Below are positions 27,501 through 42,500 of a DNA stretch of 64,000 bases, piece by piece; within the stretch, counting starts at the first letter, position 1; the number at the start of each line of letters is the position of its first letter. This DNA comes from Odontocerum albicorne (taxonomy: Eukaryota > Arthropoda > Insecta > Trichoptera > Odontoceridae), in assembly GCA_949825065.1 (NCBI GenBank), contig OX463855.1, positions 39,690,301 to 39,754,300 on the forward strand, read 5' to 3'. The notes below the pieces were generated by a model. The model saw nothing but the letters and a program-made list of their open reading frames with translations, was not told the DNA's origin and searched no databases. The position numbers and the translations under genes are program-made.

Positions 27501-30500
27501 TAGTGATGTCGGGTAAACCACTAAAGAACAGCGAGGAGTTTGTCTACCTCGGGAGCAAAATAACATGGGACGGTCGGTCCAAGAGCGAGGTCGAAAGCCG
27601 TATACATCAGGCTAGACTTGCATTTAATAAAAGGTCGAAAATAATAGAATCAAATAATATAGACCTAAAACTGAGAATACTCCTCATCAAGACCTATGTA
27701 TGGAGTATCTTGATGTACGGCTGCGAGACATGGTGCCTATCCGAAAGAGATAGACGAAGACTAGAGGCTTTTGAGATGTGGTCCTATAGAAGACTATTAG
27801 GAATTTCCTGGAGAGACCGCATCACAAATGAAGAGGTTCTCCAACGAATCGAAGGAGGAAGGCACCTGCTCAGGATCCTGTCCGAAAGGCGTGCAAGATG
27901 GATCGGTCATATAATACGACAAGAGGGCCTCTTGCATGCCATAATGGAGGGTATGACCGAGGGGACAAACTCTAGGGGACGCCCACGCCGAGAGTACCTG
28001 GAGGACCTGTTGGTGGACGTGCGCTGCTCAACATATACAGATTTAAAAAGAGCCGCACAGGACAGGGGGGAATGGAGGAGAAGAGTTGAAATTGCTGCAA
28101 ACCAGTCTTAGGACTGCAACCACGGAGAGATGTACATACTATACTGCTATATTTAATTCTATACATTTTTTTTGTTTTTCGTGTAGCTTAATAGCGCTAC
28201 AAGAATTTATGATACATACCACCACGTACGTCATTTACCTGTCGGGTTAAGCCGAAAGAATAGAGCATCAGACTTTCCTATCGCGACACACCTTTAACCT
28301 CTACATCAAAACACCTTTTCATACAGCTACAATTTCTCCGAATTTTTCCTTCTTTAAAAATATCATACACTTGATCCAACCATACTTTCTTTAGTCTTCT
28401 TTTCACACACTTTTCCACTCACATTTGCACTATATATATACTCGTTTTCTTAGTCTTTCTTCATTAATTCACTCCACATGCCAAGACCATCTCAAAGTGC
28501 CCTTTTTCATCTTACTCAACACGCCTTAAGTTCACAATCATCTCTTATCACTTAATTCCGTATTCTGTCATATATTGTGACTCCATCTATTCTTCTAAGT
28601 GCATGCAGAGTATAAGTCACTAAAAAATATAGTCGGATGTAAAGTGGTCTAAAAGTAAAATCAATGAATGCTAATTATTATTAGACAATGACCATGGTAA
28701 CCACGCCAACCTTTGACTGATAATAGTCACAGTAGCTCGAAAGGGCTCAGCAATTACGTAGCAATAAAAGCGCTGAAATTTATAAGCAAGACAAACCTTA
28801 TAACGCTGGGTTTCTCACTGGGCTTGGAATGAATGACGGCGGGCCACAAGGCGGCAATGACTTTCCAATCATGTTTAGTTACAAGCGGCGTCTGCTTGGG
28901 GCCGAGTAAACAGTACAGGGCCCCCTTGAGGCGGTCGTGCTCCAGCTCGGGATCCGCACGCAGACACTCGACCAGCTGGGGCACTATGGCATGGAACGAG
29001 TACGAGAAGTGTGAGAGCATCCAGTTCAGTCGACCTTGCGCTCGGATTCTAACCTGAAATATTAAATTCATTTTTGAACAAGAGAATGAATTGAAATTGC
29101 GCGTTCGATTCCTATTGCTGTACCTATATACACGTGCCATCACACGGTTTTCCTTTTGTGACGCATCTTTCAGCTCTCTTACATCCATACACCTTCTCAA
29201 ACAGCTTCATTGATTTCTCTGACTTTTTACATTTCCTTCTTTCAAAATATCATTCACTTTCCTTGGTTCAAAATATGATTAACTTTCAAAATATCATTCA
29301 CTTTCCTTGGTTCAAAATATGATTAACTTTCAAAATATTATTCACTTTCCTTGGTTCAAAATATGATTAACTTTCAAAATATCATTCACTTTCCTTGGTT
29401 CAAAATATGATTAACTTTCAAAATATTTTTCACTTTCCTTGGTTCAAAATATGATTAACTTTCAAAATATCATTCACTTTCCTTGGTTCAAAATATGATT
29501 AACTTTCAAAATATCATTCACTTTCCTTGGTTCTCCAAACCTTCCACTCAAATTTACATTGTATTTCTTGAATCTTCGAAAAGACTATAGTTTCAACTTG
29601 TGGCGCCATGTTCTTTTGGACTTTTCCCATTGATTTAAGATGGCGGTATACAGTCATGTGACTACAATTCATCTGCTCAGCCAATTCTACGATGGTTTGA
29701 AGGGGATCTTCATGAATAATATGGTTTAAGCGGTCATCATTGAAGTCCACTGGTCGTCCGGAACGTTCCATGTCTTTCAGGTTGAAATTACCGTCTTTGA
29801 AACGCAAAAACCATCGACGAACTGTCATTTCATTCATAACATCTTCACCATACAATTCGCAAATATTGCGAGCAGCTTTGGCACCTTTATTCCCTCGATT
29901 GAACGCGAACAGAAGGAGTTCTCCAAACCTTCCACTCAAATTTACATTGTATTTCTCGAATCTTCGAAAAGACTAGTTTCACTTTGTGGCGCCATGTATT
30001 ATGCAAAAGGAAAAATAAGTAAATAAAACACTTATTTTATATTTTTGTGTTCACCACTGGTTTATTTTTTGGTTTACTACCGGTTTAGAAGACCACCGTC
30101 TTCATCGTCAGGTGAATATAAACTAAATTGCTAAAAAATACATTTCCTGTACAAGTATAAATAATATAAGAGGAATGAGGTAGAGGGAGAGATGTGATTC
30201 AATGGTAAATGAGGTGGGGAAAAAATTAAAAAGAAAATTAATCTTTCGGGCAGGCCAGGGTCTGGATATCCAAGGGGGGTGGATTTTAAATAGGAAACAT
30301 ATTAGGCAGAGGGCTATTATTAAAATTGGTTTGGTTGTTGATGGCTTATAAGTAAAAGACATTGTATATTTGTTTTGTTAATTTTTTTCGATCATTCATG
30401 CCCAAACCATCTCAGGGTGCTCTTTTCCATCTTACTCAACACATCAGCCTTAAGTTTACATTCATCCCTAATCATGGAATCCCGTATTCTGTCAAACATT

Positions 30501-33500
30501 GTAGCCCCTTCTTATTGTATGCATTTCTACAGCATTTATTCGGCTCATTGTTAGTATTTCTTCGTTCATAAGTTCTACATGTCTTAACCATCGCAAAGTA
30601 CTGCTCTTCAGCTTACTTAATACATCAACCTTAAGTTCACATTCATCCCTGATTGGATTATACTCACAGCGCTATATCTACTCGTGGAGAGTGTCAGCAA
30701 TTCCTTCATAATGGCAGCGTGTGACTGCGTAAGGCCAGCCCCGGTTGTAACGCGGAACTCATGCTGCAGCAGAGCACGGTCGGCCAGCAGGGGTCTCGGG
30801 TGGTCAGGCTGGCCAACCAGCCGGTTCTCCAGGGTCTTTTTCACAGCACCAAATGCTTTCAAGTGGCCTTCTAGCTGGTTCGTTGAGGAATTGCTGTGGG
30901 ACACGAGTAGCTCCCATATCTGAAAATTCAATAACAGTTTGGATTTTCATTCGAATCAATACCTAGTTCACAGAAGTAGAATCCTTGACCTGTATAAATG
31001 TATTGAAAAAGCCCTTGAAATATCCAAGTGAACAACTTTTCAAAGAAAGACATTTTGAGCATAAGACAAATGTACAGTAGCGTGCTAATTAATGTGAACA
31101 GGGATAAAATAGTTAAAACAAGTGTTTATTAGCCAAACATTTTTTTAAATCATTCAAATATTCATTATTTTAATAAGGAATATGTCCGCTTTTACCTTTT
31201 ATAACTTCTTACACAGTCTGTTTGACAAGAGCGTTTATGGCTACATTTTTTCCTGGAAACCGTTTGAGGGTAGATTCAAACGCGAGCAGGTAGCAGGACC
31301 CTTCCCCCAAGATGCTTTGTATAGAAAAACTCAGTTGTTGTTCGACCTTGGTTACACAAGAACATATTTCACCATGTGTGCTGCGTACGCATTACGTTAC
31401 GAAGCCGTGTTTCTGTGTACACATCCGAAAGAATCGATAATGTCGTACGGAGCTGCTGCTAAATACATGAGAAAGTTGAAGACATCTGTAAGTAAGTGGG
31501 TGAAACGCTATTCTGACGTAAAAAACGTCGATGACCTACCAGATCGTGGCACTGCACAGAAAACAAAGAAAAAGGAGGATAGAGTGATTTTATGTGTATT
31601 TGAGAAGAATCCTCTTCTATCATTGCGTCGCGGACAGGCGGTTTTTGGTGAAAAGGGTCTAATTGTGTCATGTGACACTATAAGAAGACATTTACTAGCT
31701 CATGGAGTGAAATTTCGAAGCGCGGTGAAGAAACCACTACTGTCCGAAAAACAAGTCAAAAAAGGACTCACTTGGGCGAAAGAAACTTTGGACTGCGTAA
31801 TTTTTTGGGACAAAGCTTCTTTTTGGGCACGTTCTTCCATTAATCATACCTGGTGTACCCGCACCAATAGACTCATCCCGCACAGCGGACTGTAGCACCC
31901 GGTAAAAGTCCACATCTGAGGCTATTTCTCAAAGCGGGGATTTGACACTTCTTCACAAATAATTTGAACGTTGCCAAAATGGTTAAAATATATCAGAGGA
32001 CTTTATTATTACCATCTGCTTAAAGGTGGTTTATAAGAAAAAGTGAAAATTGGCTACTGCAAGAGGACAATGACCCAAAACGTCGGAGTCGTCTTTGTAC
32101 TGCATGGAAACAGGAAAATGACGTTGATGTAATGGTTTGGCCATTACAGTCACCAGATGCAAATCCTATAGAAAATGTTTGGGCACTCATGAAGTTCAAG
32201 CTCCGAGGGAAAAAGATCTGGAACGTCAAGCAGTTATTTCGACAGATTCGATTTATATGGAAGTCTTTGCCCCTAGATTATGCTATAAAATTAGTAGAAA
32301 GTATGCCTCAGAGATGCCGGGCAATTATTACTAGTGGAGGTGACTGGACAACTTAGTAATAATAAAGCATCACGGTTTATATCATGTAGTATGTGTGTAT
32401 ATTTTTTTTATGCCTTATCCCAAATAGTTTTTCGGGTTTCGCCATACACGTTCTTGTCAAACAAACAGTACATGTTTTAGCATTCAATAAGAATGACTAT
32501 TCATCATTCCATCAATAGGAACAAGTGCTCCGACATGAGATTGATAAATGAGCTGGTGAAAGTCAATATAAATGGAGAAGCGCATGAATGCTTTAAACAA
32601 TTCAAGTTCCCCTTAACCCTTCCCTTACGGTGATAAAAATAATACGCGTGCTCCGGTGTTGGGTAGTGAGTACGCAATCAAAAATTAGCGATTTTAAATC
32701 GGAAAAATAAGAACATTCATAGATAATCCCCTTAATTAATTATAATTGAAGTTAAAAATTATAATAATTGAGATTTATTTGCTGAAAACATTAAAAAACC
32801 ATCTGGCAACGCTCACGGAACGGGCGTACGTCTAACCTATTTGCAAGCCTACAAGCTACTAGTGGTGCGGAACGTCAGTCGCATACCCCGGCGCTTACGC
32901 CTTTGCTTGCGACGTTGAGACAATTCAGCTCCTCGCAATTCAGTCTAGTATGCAAGAGTGAGATGCGAATATAGTGTCGCGCTTCCCGCATACTATTCAC
33001 CTATCGTCAAGACGAGGCACTCGCAGCGTTTAAATGCGAATTTGTTTTCGATCTTTACAAAACACCTACGATGTAGTCGATAAATTCTGATTATAATTAA
33101 TATTATTTTTTAAATCAATGCGTAAATATATTATGGAGGATTACCTAAAATCTTAACCTTGTATTTATAATATTTATAGAGATATTGATGGTTATTAGAA
33201 GCAAAGTGTAGAAGATACCCAACACAGGGAAGGAAAGGTTAAACAAAAACTTTTTAGCTTTTTTTCTGGATAAACAACTTACCCCAATAACTAAGCACAA
33301 ATTTTTGGTGTCATCTTCATTCGAATCCAATAACTGTTTTTGTAATTCGTGTATTGTGGCAGCGACCGCTTTCCTCACATTGCTGCCGTCCGGCATATAC
33401 ACTGAGCCGTTGATCCCATTGTGGATTTTAAACTTACGTATAGGCAAGTTTGTTTCAATTCTGAAAGTATAACAATGTTAAATCATTATTAACACTTCCC

Positions 33501-36500
33501 TTACTGTGCTAAAAAATTACGCCAGTAACGGTGTTGGCCACTGAGGGTACAGTAAACATGTATGTTTTAAATTAAAATTATGCAAAATCTATTAGTTTTT
33601 TTTTTGTAATTAGCTATAAACATCATTTTATTATGTAATAAAATGTCGAATAATATAAAATAAGTGTAAGAAATGATAAAATAAGAGTTGAAACAGAGAG
33701 GTGACATTTCTATAGGAATATAATTTTCCCACAGCGTCGTTCGGTCTGCGCAACGTTCAGAATGCGCATGACTGAAAAGAGGTCTCCAACCTTTTAAAAA
33801 AAAATCATAAAATTATACAATAAAATATAGCGTGTATTTTTTGGCAATAAAAATATAATTCGAATTAAGACAATAATTAACATATTAACAAAATATAAAA
33901 TGAATATATAAATTCAAAAATAATAATATAAAAACAAACACGAAATTCAAATCAATAAAATATGCCATTTGGAAAATATAAACACTTTGAAAATAGGTCA
34001 AAATTTGAAAATAGGAGAAACATATCATAAAATCAAAATTTAATCCTGTGGAGAAAGTCTATCGCAATTGGGGCACGAAATAACTTTTGTTTCTATTCTA
34101 TGTACTAAACGCACAGGTGTTTGATAAAACTGGTAACCAATCCCTGGAATGAATGTACTCGTAAAATATTAACTGTCAAAAAAGAATGAGTCATACGGAG
34201 TGTTTTGACATTTCGTCAATTCTCGATTTATTATCATTCATTTCTGTTGATATTTATTAATGATCTTATTTCGTAATGACATCATTCAAATCATAGAGGT
34301 TTCGATGAGGAATACATAAAGTATGAAGACCCTGCAAGCAGTATATTTCGAGAAATTAAATAAAATATACGTCTTGGTCACTCTTGTCCGTTCACAGATC
34401 GGCAAGGGTTAAAATAGTGGACATTGAACCAGGAAACATAAGATAGAATCGAAGTTTTTTGAAATGTGAAAGGTAAACATGGCAGAGCAAGCCACTTAAT
34501 CTGTTGACTTGAGAGCATGCGATGTTGGTTTGCAAGTTGCAGTATCTTGGTCATATAATGAGAGGTACAAGATACATTGTAACACGACTGATCGTCCAGG
34601 GTAAAAGGTAAACATGGCAAAGCAAGCCACTCCATCTGTTGGCTTGAGAACATGCGATAGTGGTTTAGGTGCAGTATAACTTTTCTACGAGATATTCTGG
34701 GCTGCAATAAATAAGGATTACCATGATGGTGGAAAACCTTCGATAAGAGACGGCACCTTGAGAAGAAAGATTAAATATAACTTTCATATAAAAGTGAAAA
34801 TACTGCACCAAGTTCTTCATCACAAATGACCCAAGGAAAAAACAGTGAAATTATATTAACTGTCAAAAATGAGAAGTTCTCAAATAACAATACATTTTTT
34901 TCTCCTTACGTTAGCCGTAAAGCTCAAATTTATGAGAGATCAAATCGCTACTATTTACGATATGCACTCAGTGAGATTTCGATTTTAATAAAATCAATTT
35001 CGTTCGATTTATTGATGATTTTGTCACGCTAAAAGCTCGAAAAATAAAACTATAAATGTTTGATAACATCATTTTCATCCGTTGATTTATATCATACGGT
35101 AAAATGATAGTACATCATAAATTTTCACTTTTTATAAAGACCGGGATGGGAAAATTTTTTAGAAAACAAAAATCACCACTTTCAAAATAAAATGTTACAG
35201 AAAATTTACCCCGTCTCGAAAGACAATTTATTGTGAGGGTGCTTTATCAAATGCCCCCCAGGCACCAAAATACCTCATCTTGTCTCCGACATCGATACAC
35301 ACATTTCTGACACCATGGTTCTTCAATTATAATATATAATAATCAAAAAAATTAAAATACTTACAAAACAAGGGGCTCGTCTTCTAAAGGTGGCAACAGT
35401 GGATTAGCAGTCAAAAGGGACTTGACAATATTGAGCGAACAGCGTAACTGAGCTCTGGTTAGGGTCGACGTGCCATCAATGTGGTTCTTAAGCCTATCGA
35501 GTTCTTTAGGCAAATACTGATTCAGAATTGTTTGAACACACTCAATTTCTTCTTTTTGGGGTACATGCCATTTAATATTGCACTTCCAAATGTTCCCAGC
35601 TTTACCCCATTCCCTAATAGCCAAAAAGTTTTTAACACCGCTATCGTAGTCTTGAGTGCAACTTCTGAAATCTCTCGAGTATACGTTACACATAGCGGAA
35701 ATCATGTAACTTAACATGTTACAAGCAAAACCATAGCCTTCCTTGCACGTCAATAATAGTGTTCTGTCTAAAACTTCAAGCAGTCGAGGAACGTAAACCA
35801 ACAGTTCCATTCCATCACGGTCGACCAAATGCGACAACAGTAGCAGATTGAAAAGTAAATCATTGTCCAAAGTTTCTTCTTTTAGTATCTCGTCTCCTTC
35901 GCCTAACAGCTGCATTATAGAATCACACAGGTACGGCACGAATATTTTAAAAGTTTCGCGGGCGTTGACACGAGCAAAAGCCCTCGCTACCGAACCTGCG
36001 GTTAAACCGGCGACATTTATTTCTAAAATCCTTTGAGTGACAAAGTAGAAGAATTTCTTCAGTGCCATTTTAAAGATATTCGTCGAAGTTTGCATCAGTA
36101 GAGTAGTGGAAGCGGATGCCATAGCGCCTTCAGCGGTTGATTCCAATTTATTTCTGGTTGATTCAATTTCTATTTGTTCCATTCTCGTGTGCTCCATAAC
36201 ACTGGATTCAATTAATATAAAAATTCTGTCGAAATATTGAAGAACAAAGTCTTCTATCTGCGCAGTGGCTTCGCAAACGGTATGTTCTTCCTCAGTCAAA
36301 TCGTTCCAATACTCAGAAGCTCCACTGCAGTCTACGAGTGGAATTAACGTAGAAAATACAGAAATAAAATGTAGCGTGACTAAAGTCTTTTTAAAATCGT
36401 TTGGGTCTAATCCGGGTAAAGCGGAAAAGAGTAACGGTATAACATGAGTCGGACCTTCGGGGTATCCATTTTCGAAACCGCGAATCATCGGTCGCGCTAC

Positions 36501-39500
36501 AGCCACTACGCACTGCATAGCGCAAGTCAGCTTATGAGGCTCCGTCAATGAATCCAAAGTGGTCCACATTTTTTCTATTGTAGGAGCAACCACGAGAGCG
36601 GGTCTTAGGAAGGCCAACTGCTGAAGAGCCGCGCAGGCATCAGTTACACCAACTTTACTGAACATTGCTTGTAAAGCAACATTTAACATACATTCCACAA
36701 AACGAGTTATATCCTCTTCTGTCAATTTATGAGATTCAGGCACTTTTTTTTCCCATGTTATTTTGTAACTAGTGCGCTCCCTATGTACTCTGAAACAAAA
36801 AAATATGGTTTTTAGTAAACACTATTTAACATGTTTATTACTGACTAGCTGAAAAGCCCATCTTACGAGGGTGGCTCCAATATAATCGAGACTTTTGTTT
36901 TAATTTTTTTATTTGCAGAAAGAAAAAGATCCAGTACACTATTTTTCTACACACTCTCCTACTTTAGAAATGCATTTTTCCCAGTGGATCGGTAGTTTTT
37001 TATCCCGTCATCGAAAAAAGAACTGGGTTGTGTCAGCAGCCAATTGCGCACAAACCCCTCTACTTCATCGTCATTATTGAATCGTTGGCCTCCCAGAGCT
37101 TCTTTCAGTGGCCCAAAGAGGTGAAAGTCGCAGGGCGATAAAATCAGGGCTATAGGGAGGGTATTCCAGTCGTGTCCAACTCATTTCCTCCAATTGTTCG
37201 CATGTTACAGCTGCGGTATTGGGCCTCGCATTTTCATGGAGAAGAATCACTTCTCGTATCGGTCGGTCACGTCTTTTGCATCGATAAGCAAGTTTGACTT
37301 CACTCAAAAGTTCGCAGTTGTAGTACGTGGCAAAGTTTATCCAAATATTAACGTTTTTCTTTGGTGATTCCTTGTTATACGGTAAGTTATGAAGGAAAAT
37401 TGAGGAAAAAAAATCATAACTTTTCCTTAAAGGTTTTTTTTATATGTAACACCCACGTTACATTGCCAAAATATCAATTTTTATAAAACACACAAAGCGC
37501 TATAAAATGATTCTAAAACAAGAACAATATTTACATAGCTGAATTATCAACAAATAAAATGGTTTGAATAATTTTTCTCTACATGTAGTGATTAATAAGA
37601 TATTTAAAGATTATTTACCCCAATTTTCAAAACGTGCCCACGTTGTCCATACATGTTGACCCGATGTCGTTTGAAAGCTTGTAGTGTTGTCAATATTTAT
37701 CAATCACCAGATGATACCACTGCACACAATAGTGCATGTATAGTATTTGAATGTGTTGCCATATTTGAAATTACGTTAAGAGTTTTTGGTTTTTTTTTTT
37801 AAAATCCTAAATTAGTGTAACACCTGTGTCAGAATGCTATGATAAGGGTTAAATAAAAAAATAATAGGAACCAGCTGTTTTTTACCTTTCAACAAATAAG
37901 ATGGGCAGCTTTCGAAGGAGCTCTCTCAGTTTCATAGACCAGCGGCCAACATTAGCACTATGGAGGTAGGTAACAACAGTCGTCATAAAATTATCCAATT
38001 GATTCTGGGGGGAGCTATTTTTTCCAAGGACAGCAATGATCCATAACGCCATACCGCCAATATCTAAAATATCCATTTCAATTGAAATTATTAAACACTA
38101 TTCAAAATTTCCTTCGTCGTGATCTCAACGTGACCCACACTGATTCTGCTGTAGTTTGCACACATTATCCAGAGCTCATGGCATTCTGCTGTCTGAAGAG
38201 TGACAAAGGCAGACTCTTCACCTAGTCACTTCAGCGCATGGTGTCTACCTTTGCTCCTACGACCTTCCACATTCCCAATGACCGTGAGTCTCTCCGTGCT
38301 GTCTTACAGGAAACGTGATTGAAGAACCGAAGAATTAGATGAGCTCACAATTGAAAGCCTTTGATTAAATGTCAATGCTGCTTTGTGGATAAAACTAAAG
38401 ACAATGGTACATGGAAAAACTTGAAACAGTAATAAAGGGAATAAATACTTGAAGCAATGATACGTGGAAAAACTCGAGACAAAGGAACATGGAAAATTTT
38501 TGAGACAATGGTAGATAGGAAAACTTGAGACAATGGTAAATAGGAAAACTAAAGACAATGGTATATGGAAAAACTTGAGGCAATGATACAGGGAAATACT
38601 TGAGGCAAATGTGGAAAATTTTGAGACAATGGTAGATAGGAAAAATAAAGACAATGGTACATGGAAAAACTTGAGGCAATGATACAGGGAAATACTTGGG
38701 GCAAATTTTGAGACAATGGTACATGGAAAAACTTGAGACAATGATACAGGGAAATACTTGGGGCAAATTTTGAGACAATGGTACACGGAAAAACTTGAGA
38801 CAATGATACAGGGAAATACTTGGGGCAAATTTTGAGACAATGGTACATGGAAAAACTTGAGGCAATGATACAGGGAAATACTTGGGGCAAAATTTGAGAC
38901 AATGGTACATGGGAAAACTTGAGGCAATGATACAGGGAAATACTTGGGGCAAATTTATAGACAATGGTACATGGAAAAACTTGAGGCAATGATACAGGGA
39001 AATACTTGGGGCAAATTTTGAGACAATGGTACATAGAAAAACTTGAGGCAATGATACAGGGAAATACTTGGGGCAAATGTGGAAAAATTTGAGACAATGG
39101 TACATAGGAAAACTTGAGACAGTGGTTGACACAATGGTTTGTAGAATAATTTGAGACAGTTCATGGAAAAACTTGAGCCAATGGTTTGTGGAAAAACTTG
39201 AGACAGTGATACAGAGAATACTTGAGACAATGGTATGTAGAATAATTTAAGACAGTGGTTCATGGAAAACCTTGAGACAATGGTTTGTGAGAAAACTTGA
39301 GACAGTGATACAGGGAAATACTTGAGACAATGGTATGTAGAATAATTTGAAACAATGGTTCATGGAAACCTTGAGACAATGGTTTGTGAGAAAACTTGAG
39401 ACAGTGATACAGGGAAATACTTGAGACAATGGTATGTAGAATAATTTGAAACAATGGTTCATGGAAACCTTGAGACAATGGTTTGTGAGAAAACTTGAGA

Positions 39501-42500
39501 CAGTGATACAGGGAAATACTTGAGACAATGGTATGTAGAATAATTTGAAACAGTGGTTCATGGAAAAACTTGAGACAGTAATACAGGGAAATACTTGAGA
39601 CAATGGTATGTAGAATAATTTGAAACAGTGGTTCACGGAAAACCTTGAGACAATGGTTTGTGGAAAAACTCGAGACAATTATAGTATACAGGTTTTCATT
39701 TTCGTGTCCACAGTATCGTGAGAAGTTTTCCATTTTTAGATTCAATTTATACGTTTGCATGTTTTTTTTGTTTTGTTTATAAGAATGTTGTGTTTTTGTT
39801 CAATTTTTTGTACACAAGTGACCGTAAATTATTAAAATAAATACACCACACATCATTTGGGAGGAAAGTGGCTATTATTTTTTAGTAGCATCTTCAAATT
39901 TAAAAAAATATTAACAACGTGGCTCTTTGACAGAGGGAGAGAGAGAGAAGTGAGGAGCTTTTAGAAGTCTGCACATAGACATGTGAGTAGATGACTTATG
40001 CGAATGTAGTGATGAGGAACTATTGGATATGATTTAAATTTGTTTGTTGAGATTTTGCTGTGGTTGAAATTGTGTATGTGATTACTAGGGTTTAATTTGA
40101 CAGAGGGAGAGAGAAGTGAGGAGCTTTTAGAAGTCTCCACATAGACATGTGAGTAGATGACTTGTGTGAATGTAATGATGAGGAACTATTGGATATGATT
40201 TGAATGTGTTTGTTGAGATTTTGCTGTGGTGGAAATTGTGTATGTGATTGCTAGGGTTTAATTCGACAGAGGAAGAGAGAGAAGTGAGTAGCTTTTAGAA
40301 GTCTCCACATAGACATGTGAGTAGATGACTTATGCGAATGTAGTGATGAGGAACTATTGGATATGATTTAAATGTGTTTGTTGAGATTTTGCTGTGGTTG
40401 AAATTGTGTATGTGATTGCTAGGGTTTAATTTGACAGAGGGAGAGAGAGAAGTGAGGAGCTTTTAGAAGTCTCCACATAGACATGTGAGTAGATGACTTA
40501 TGTGATTGTAGTGATGAGGAACTATTGGATATGATTTAAATGTGTTTGTTGAGATTTTGCTGTGGTTGAAATTGTGTATGTGATTGCTAGGGTTTAATTT
40601 GACAGAGGGAGAGAGAGAAGTGAGGAGCTTTTAGAAGTCTCCACATAGACATGTGAGTAGATGACTTATGCGAATGTAGTGATGAGGAACTATTGGATAT
40701 GATTTAAATGTGTTTGTTGAGATTTTGCTGTGGTTGAAATTGTGTATGTGATTGCTAGGGTTTAATTTGACAGAGGGAGAGAGAGAAGTGAGTAGCTTTT
40801 AGAAGTCTCCACATAGACATGTGAGTAGATGACTTATGTGATTGTAGTGATGAGGAACTATTGGATATGATTTAAATGTGTTTGTTGAGATTTTGCTGTG
40901 GTTGAAATTGTGTATGTGATTGCTAGGGTTTAATTTGACAGAAGGAGAGAGAGAAGTGAGGAGCTTTTAGAAGTCTCCACATAGACATGTGAGTAGATGA
41001 CTTATGCGAATGTAGTGATGAGGAACTATTGGATATGATTTAAATGTGTTTGTTGAGATTTTGCTGTGGTTGAAATTGTGTATGTGATTGCTAGGGTTTA
41101 ATTTGACAGAGGGAGAGAGAGAAGTGAGGAGCTTTTAGAAGTCTGCACATAGACATGTGAGTAGATGACTTATGCGAATGTAGTGATGAGGAACTATTGG
41201 ATATGATTTAAATGCGTTTGTTGAGATTTTGCTGCGGTTGAAATTGTGTATGTGATTGCTAGGGTTTAATTAACTAAAGAATGAGACCACTTCATCACAG
41301 GCCTTTGGAGGTTTCTTAGCATTGTTATGTACTTGTACTGTACGGTTCGCCTTTCTATTTAAATTATGAATTAATGAATGACAGTTTCTTACCAATATTT
41401 TGTTGTCTAGAACTCTGTGTCTGTTTGTACAATACGGGGAAATTGAAAGACCTCAAGAATCTAGAAAACATCAATGGAATGTGCGGTTCCCAATCAATGT
41501 ACCCAATATTATCGTAAGCCGTGTTCGCCATCAGCACCATCATTTCCTAAAAACACAAAGAAGAAATTTAAGTAAAGAGCGACAGCTGAGATGGTACGGG
41601 CACACAAGATGGAGACCACCAGAGCATACTGTAAATCAGGCAATGTCTGTGGATCTTCCTCGACAGCCGTCCAGAGGAAGACCAAAGAACTCCTGGATGA
41701 CTCAATGCTCCAAAATCCTGCAGAGAAACGGCCTAGATGAAAGCGATACCCTGAACCGAAGAATATACAGCCTGAGAACGAGAAGAGCCGATCCCAACAG
41801 CCTACCTAGGCAATGAGTTGGGACAGTGCCAGGAAGAAGAAGAAATTTAAGTAAATTGTATTTTTAACACGTTCACTGCGTATAAAATACTTAATGTCAT
41901 ACAGAGATGCTGAAAATTCGCGAATTTTTGAAAACTCATAACTTTGTTAAAAATCAAATTCTACTTTCTATTGAAACATCATATACAAATGTATTCCTTC
42001 GTGTCTTCAAAACACATGAAACCGGCGACTAATCCTTATCGGGAGACATTTATGAGTGCACTCAACATTCAAGGCTATTTTGTATGGACACGGGAGCCGT
42101 GTTCGACGCAGTGAACGTGTTAAGTAACTAGTAAAACTTATGGTTGTCGAAAATGATGATTTTGAAAAGTAACGATTATCGAAAAAAGTGATTCTGAAAG
42201 GTATGATTATCGAAAATGGTGATTTTGAAAAGGAACGGTCGTCGAAAACGGCGAGTATGAAAAGTTATGGTTGTCGAAAAGGCTGATTCTGTAAAGGTAT
42301 GGTTGTCAAAAAGGGTGATTCTGAAAAGCTATAGTTGTTAAAACGGGAATTGAACCTAAATTTTTTTGGTTAGAAGACAAACATATTATCAATTAGGCCT
42401 TGGAGGTTTCCACACGAGCTGTAATTAGTATTATTTTTGAGATGAGGTTATCTGGTATTCTAAGCACATTCCTCTACCAGGTCAATTAGGATTTTTAAAC

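Noticed and set aside
38304..39760. Several 100-245 codon minus-strand frames rich in PSISLYHCLKFFHVPLS
   Set aside because: They overlap in several frames over the same 62-base satellite; open in multiple frames because of repeat composition, not selection.
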